A stretch of 8,516 bases of DNA from Trueperaceae bacterium (GTDB lineage: Bacteria; Deinococcota; Deinococci; Deinococcales; Trueperaceae): NCBI GenBank assembly GCA_007130355.1, contig SLSQ01000085.1, forward strand, positions 1 through 8,516. Reading direction: 5' to 3'. Each line of letters opens with the position of its first letter. Position 1 is the first letter of the stretch. The notes under the pieces are model-generated. The model was not told the origin of the DNA, made no database searches, and saw nothing but the letters and a program-made list of their open reading frames with translations. This document shows positions 5,847 to 8,516 of this stretch, in pieces. The translations under genes were made by a program, and so were the position numbers.

Positions 5847-7121
5847 GTGCACCTTCCCGAGTTCCTGCAGGTGAAGCGTGACCGCGGCGCGCACGATCCG
5901 GGGTCGCTGCGCGCCTTCGTGGCCGGCGTGGCCGACGGCTCGGTGCCGGACTATCAGGCCGCCGCCTGGCTGATGGCGGTCTGCTTCGCCGGGATGACCG
6001 ACGAGGAGACGGCCGTCTACGCCGACGCGCTCGCCGCCAGCGGCGACCGGCTCGATCTGGGGGACCTTCCCCACACCGTCGACAAGCACTCGACCGGCGG
6101 GGTCGGCGACAAGACGACGCTGGTCCTCGCCCCGCTGCTCGCCGCGCTCGGCGCGACGGTGGCGAAGGTCTCCGGCCGCGGCCTGGGGCACACCGGCGGC
6201 ACCATCGACAAGCTCGAGGCGATCCCCGGCTACCGGGCCACGGTCGACCGGGAGGCGTTCCTGCGCCAGGCGCACGAGGTCGGCGTGGTCGTGAGCGGCC
6301 AGTCGCAGCGGATGGCGCCCGCCGACGGGGTCCTCTACGCCCTGCGCGACGCCACCGCGACGGTGGCGTCGCTGCCGCTGATCGCGGCGAGCGTGATGAG
6401 CAAGAAGCTCGCCGGCGGCGCGCGCGCCATCCAGCTCGACGTGAAGGTCGGGCGCGGGGCGTTCATGACCGACCTCGCCCAAGGACGCGAGCTGGGCCGG
6501 CTGATGCGCGTGATCGGCGAGCGCGCCGGGCGTTCGGTGGGAGTGACCCTGTCGAGCATGGAGCAGCCGCTCGGCCGCACGGTCGGCAATGCGCTCGAGG
6601 TGCGGGAGGCGATCGACGCGTTGCGTGGCGGCGGACCGGACGACCTGCGCGAGCTCGTGATCGCGCTCGCGAGCGACCTGCTGCACGCCTCCGGGCTGGA
6701 CGGGACGCCCGAACGGGTCGCCGCCGCGCTCGACGACGGATCGGCCTACGAGCGCTTCGTCCGCTGGGTCGCCGCCCAGGGCGGCGATCTGGACCGTTCC
6801 GACGCACTGGCGCTCGCGCCGGACGCGAGCGACCTGACCGCCGAGCGGTCCGGCGTCGTCGCCGAGCTCGACGCCCTCGCCTTCGGCCGCGCGGTCCGGC
6901 AGCTGGGCGGCGGCCGCGCCGCGAAGGGCGACCGCATCGATCTCGGCGTCGGGATCCGGCTGCACGCCAAGATCGGCGACCGCATGTCCGCCGGAGATCC
7001 CGTCGCCACCCTGCTGCACCGCGGCGGGCACGGACTCGGCGCGGCGCACGCCGTGCTCTCCGGCGCGGTCCGGATCGCCGACGCGGCCGAACCGGCGCCG
7101 CTCGTGCTCGGCCGGGCTTGA
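5847..7121 (+). CDS. pdp: Pyrimidine-nucleoside (thymidine) phosphorylase
   Basis: Cleaves thymidine, deoxyuridine and probably uridine with phosphate to the free base and (deoxy)ribose-1-phosphate in the cytoplasm. With the GTG start the protein is 424 residues, against about 430-440 for DeoA/Pdp. The family signature SGRGLGHTGGTIDKLE spans 109-124. The phosphate site is KHSTGG (80-85) with S109 and T119. The base-binding trio is R167, S182 and K186. All lie at a constant offset of four from E. coli DeoA (K84, S113, T123, R171, S186, K190), so catalysis should be intact. The C-terminal alpha/beta domain ends with VGIRLHAKIGDRMSAGDPVATLLH. The frame stays open far upstream inside murE, but GTG 5847 is chosen because it begins the conserved N-terminus and follows a TACGAT box by 7 bases. 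Telling Pdp (broad) from DeoA (thymidine-specific) by sequence alone is uncertain. Confidence 0.94.
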   Translation: MHLPEFLQVKRDRGAHDPGSLRAFVAGVADGSVPDYQAAAWLMAVCFAGMTDEETAVYADALAASGDRLDLGDLPHTVDKHSTGGVGDKTTLVLAPLLAALGATVAKVSGRGLGHTGGTIDKLEAIPGYRATVDREAFLRQAHEVGVVVSGQSQRMAPADGVLYALRDATATVASLPLIAASVMSKKLAGGARAIQLDVKVGRGAFMTDLAQGRELGRLMRVIGERAGRSVGVTLSSMEQPLGRTVGNALEVREAIDALRGGGPDDLRELVIALASDLLHASGLDGTPERVAAALDDGSAYERFVRWVAAQGGDLDRSDALALAPDASDLTAERSGVVAELDALAFGRAVRQLGGGRAAKGDRIDLGVGIRLHAKIGDRMSAGDPVATLLHRGGHGLGAAHAVLSGAVRIADAAEPAPLVLGRA

Positions 7122-7147
7122 CGAGAAGGCGGCCGAGGGAGTAGACT
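7118..7147 (+). promoter_or_regulatory. Promoter of tRNA-fMet
   Basis: TTGACG (7118-7123, five of six bases of TTGACA) and TAGACT (7142-7147, four of six bases of TATAAT) are separated by 18 bases. The expected start is near 7154, eight bases before the mature tRNA 5' end at 7162. The -35 overlaps the TGA stop of the phosphorylase gene (7119-7121). It is the closest to a classical two-box promoter in the window, as expected for a stable RNA. Confidence 0.65.
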
Positions 7148-7161
7148 TGCTTTTGCGCCGC

Positions 7162-7238
<77 letters not shown>

Positions 7239-7246
7239 AAGCGCAC

Positions 7247-7279
7247 CGAGGGGCCCCGACGCGGGGCCCCTCGCTTCGT
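7247..7279 (+). terminator. Intrinsic terminator after tRNA-fMet
   Basis: CGAGGGGCCCC (7247-7257) pairs perfectly with GGGGCCCCTCG (7263-7273), an 11-base-pair stem with the 5-base loop GACGC, followed by the weakly T-rich CTTCGT. It begins 9 bases after the tRNA CCA end. The poor T tract is common in very GC-rich genomes. It would separate tRNA transcription from era. Confidence 0.75.
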
Positions 7280-7302
7280 ACGCGCACGCTCGTTCGCGTA
7301 CG
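7277..7302. repeat. Inverted repeat CGTACGCG-N10-CGCGTACG upstream of era
   Basis: Perfect 8-base arms (7277-7284 and 7295-7302) flank a 10-base spacer, directly after the tRNA terminator and about 90 bases before era. The arm spacing would suit a dimeric repressor, but no promoter box is evident next to it. The rest of the stretch from 7303 to the era Shine-Dalgarno shows nothing else that I recognise. Confidence 0.3.
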
Positions 7303-7381
7303 CCATGCACGGAGCACGCGGAGCGGCCGGCACGAGCGGTCCGCACCGCACGGAACCGCGCGGCCCACGCCGCGCACGACG

Positions 7382-7387
7382 GGAGGA
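7382..7387 (+). promoter_or_regulatory. Shine-Dalgarno that fixes the era start at GTG 7392
   Basis: GGAGGA lies four bases upstream of the GTG at 7392 and is the best Shine-Dalgarno in the window. It argues for the GTG and against the in-frame ATG at 7305, which would add 29 Arg/Gly-rich residues lacking any resemblance to Era. Confidence 0.75.
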
Positions 7388-7391
7388 AGTC

Positions 7392-8375
7392 GTGACCGAC
7401 TTCGCTGACGACCTGAATCCGGACCCCCCCACCGACGGCGCCGACGCTTCCGACGCCGGCGAGTCGACCGAAGCGCCGGTCCGCGCCGGCTTCGTCGCGA
7501 TCCTCGGCAAGCCGAACGTGGGCAAGTCGACGCTTCTGAACACCCTGCTCGGCGTGAAGGTGGCGCCGATCAGCGCCAAGCCGCAGACCACCCGCCGCGG
7601 CGTGCGCGGCATCTGGACCGACGTGCCGACCCGCCGGCAGCTCGTGTTCGTCGACACGCCGGGGCTTCACAAGGGCCGCACGGCGCTCGACGACTTCATG
7701 ACCCGCGAGATCCGCGGCGCCGTCACCGACGTCGAGGTGATCCTCTGGGTGGTCGACCTGCGGCGCCCGCCCGGCGACGAGGACCGCGAGGTCGCGCGCC
7801 TGCTGATGGGCCTCGACCCGGACACGCCGATCTTCCTGATCGGGAACAAGCTCGACGCCGCCAAGTACCCCGAGGAGGCGCTCGACCTGTACGGGTCGCT
7901 CGGGCCCGAGATCGTGCGCAGCTATCTGCTGTCGGCGCAAACCGACCCGGAAGCGGTCTACGACCTGCGGGACGATCTGCTCGACATGCTCCCCGAGGCG
8001 CCGTACTTCTTCCCCGACACGCTGCGCAGCGATCAGACCCGCGAGCAGTGGGCCGCCGAGCTGATCCGCGAGTCGGCGATGACGCACCTGTACCAGGAGA
8101 TCCCGTACGCCGTCGCGGTCAAGGTGAACGACTGGATCGACGGCGAGGGCGACCGCCCCACGGTGGTGCAGGCCGACGTCTGGGTCGAGAAGCAGCAGCA
8201 CCGCCGCATCGTCATCGGTCAGGGCGGCCGCATGATCCGCGAGATCGGGCGCACCGCCCGCAAACAGCTCGAGATCTTCCTCGACCGCAAGATCTTCCTC
8301 GACCTCGAGGTGGTGGTGCGGCGCGACTGGCGGATGGACCAGGAAGCGCTGCGCGAGCTCGGCTTCGGCGGCTGA
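7392..8375 (+). CDS. era: GTPase Era
   Basis: Essential GTPase that binds 16S rRNA near its 3' end and assists 30S subunit maturation, linking ribosome assembly to growth. The protein is 327 residues against about 300 usually. The GTPase motifs are G1 GKPNVGKST (39-47), G2 around QTT (65-67), G3 DTPG (88-91), G4 NKLD (152-155) and G5 SAQ (181-183). The C-terminal KH domain has its GxxG loop at GQGG (276-279), followed by RMIREIG and then ARKQLE. The excess length is an acidic, Ala/Pro/Asp-rich leader (about 1-31) ahead of the G domain, probably disordered. The GTG start is supported by a good Shine-Dalgarno. A tRNA terminator lies upstream, so era likely has its own promoter in the 118-base gap, though I cannot point to one. 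A small GTG-started gene follows 24 bases after the stop. Confidence 0.96.
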   Translation: MTDFADDLNPDPPTDGADASDAGESTEAPVRAGFVAILGKPNVGKSTLLNTLLGVKVAPISAKPQTTRRGVRGIWTDVPTRRQLVFVDTPGLHKGRTALDDFMTREIRGAVTDVEVILWVVDLRRPPGDEDREVARLLMGLDPDTPIFLIGNKLDAAKYPEEALDLYGSLGPEIVRSYLLSAQTDPEAVYDLRDDLLDMLPEAPYFFPDTLRSDQTREQWAAELIRESAMTHLYQEIPYAVAVKVNDWIDGEGDRPTVVQADVWVEKQQHRRIVIGQGGRMIREIGRTARKQLEIFLDRKIFLDLEVVVRRDWRMDQEALRELGFGG

Positions 8376-8399
8376 CGCCGGACCGGAACGGGGACCGAG

Positions 8400-8516
8400 G
8401 TGCCCATCTTCGCGCGCTGGCGGCCGCTCGCCGCGCTCCCCGCGCCGCGCGGCCGCGACCCGTGGCCGGGCGTCTACGAGGTCGCCGACGCGGAGCGGCG
8501 CACGATCTACGTCGGA
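8400..8516 (+). CDS. N-terminal fragment of a putative GIY-YIG-like protein (cut by window edge)
   Basis: An open frame starts at GTG 8400 and runs off the right edge, giving 39 visible residues. The first available start after an in-frame stop (the era TGA) is this GTG, and a purine-rich GGGGA lies just upstream. The visible end contains PGVYEVAD followed, after a short spacer, by YVG. This fits the GIY-(about 10 residues)-YIG hallmark of the GIY-YIG nuclease fold, with V for I substitutions common in the family. The downstream catalytic Arg and Glu lie outside the window, so I cannot say whether it is an active nuclease. The 24-base gap suggests cotranscription with era. Confidence 0.5.
   Translation, partial: MPIFARWRPLAALPAPRGRDPWPGVYEVADAERRTIYVG

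Noticed and set aside
5202..7049. 615-codon minus-strand open frame opposite murE and the phosphorylase
   Set aside because: It has low-complexity composition and no recognisable domain. The plus-strand frame carries the full thymidine phosphorylase signature.
7305..7391. ATG 7305 as the era start
   Set aside because: There is no Shine-Dalgarno before it and the added 29 residues are Arg/Gly-rich. GTG 7392 has a strong GGAGGA at proper spacing.

Overview
The window looks like ordinary chromosome from a GC-rich bacterium (roughly 70% G+C, strong third-position G/C). The genes resemble the Deinococcota (Deinococcus/Thermus/Truepera type): tandem deoxynucleoside kinases, a MurE whose substrate motif departs from the diaminopimelate form, and start codons with a TAnnnT box a few bases upstream and no Shine-Dalgarno, as in leaderless mRNAs. 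This placement is an inference from style and content, not from a marker gene, and I hold it at moderate confidence. I see no insertion sequence, prophage, CRISPR array, plasmid function or defence cassette.

Layout, left to right. Bases 2-244 are the C-terminal end of an unrecognised membrane protein. Six bases later comes alr (alanine racemase). A CNNM/CorC-type transporter gene runs towards alr on the minus strand, and the two genes end on one shared CTAG palindrome. The transporter gene is divergent from a plus-strand cluster. The 101-base gap between them holds two almost mirror-image promoter-like elements around a short dyad. The plus cluster is a dgk-like kinase, a dck-like kinase, murE (each gap 10 bases) and, after 55 bases, a pyrimidine-nucleoside/thymidine phosphorylase. 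Next come initiator tRNA-fMet with its own promoter and terminator, then era. The right edge cuts off a gene with an apparent GIY-YIG motif.

How the genes fit together. Two themes interleave. alr and murE serve peptidoglycan precursor synthesis: Alr makes D-alanine, and MurE adds the third residue of the stem peptide. The two kinases and the phosphorylase act on nucleosides: the kinases commit salvaged deoxynucleosides to dNTPs, while the phosphorylase splits pyrimidine nucleosides. tRNA-fMet and era serve translation initiation and small-subunit assembly. The minus-strand transporter is a probable divalent-cation (Mg2+) exporter or homeostasis protein.

I found no convincing new multi-gene system. 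The points most worth a second look are the mirrored divergent promoters, the shared CTAG stop, the EDPR motif of MurE, the conserved but functionally split kinase pair, the probable leaderless start of the phosphorylase, and the acidic extension of Era.
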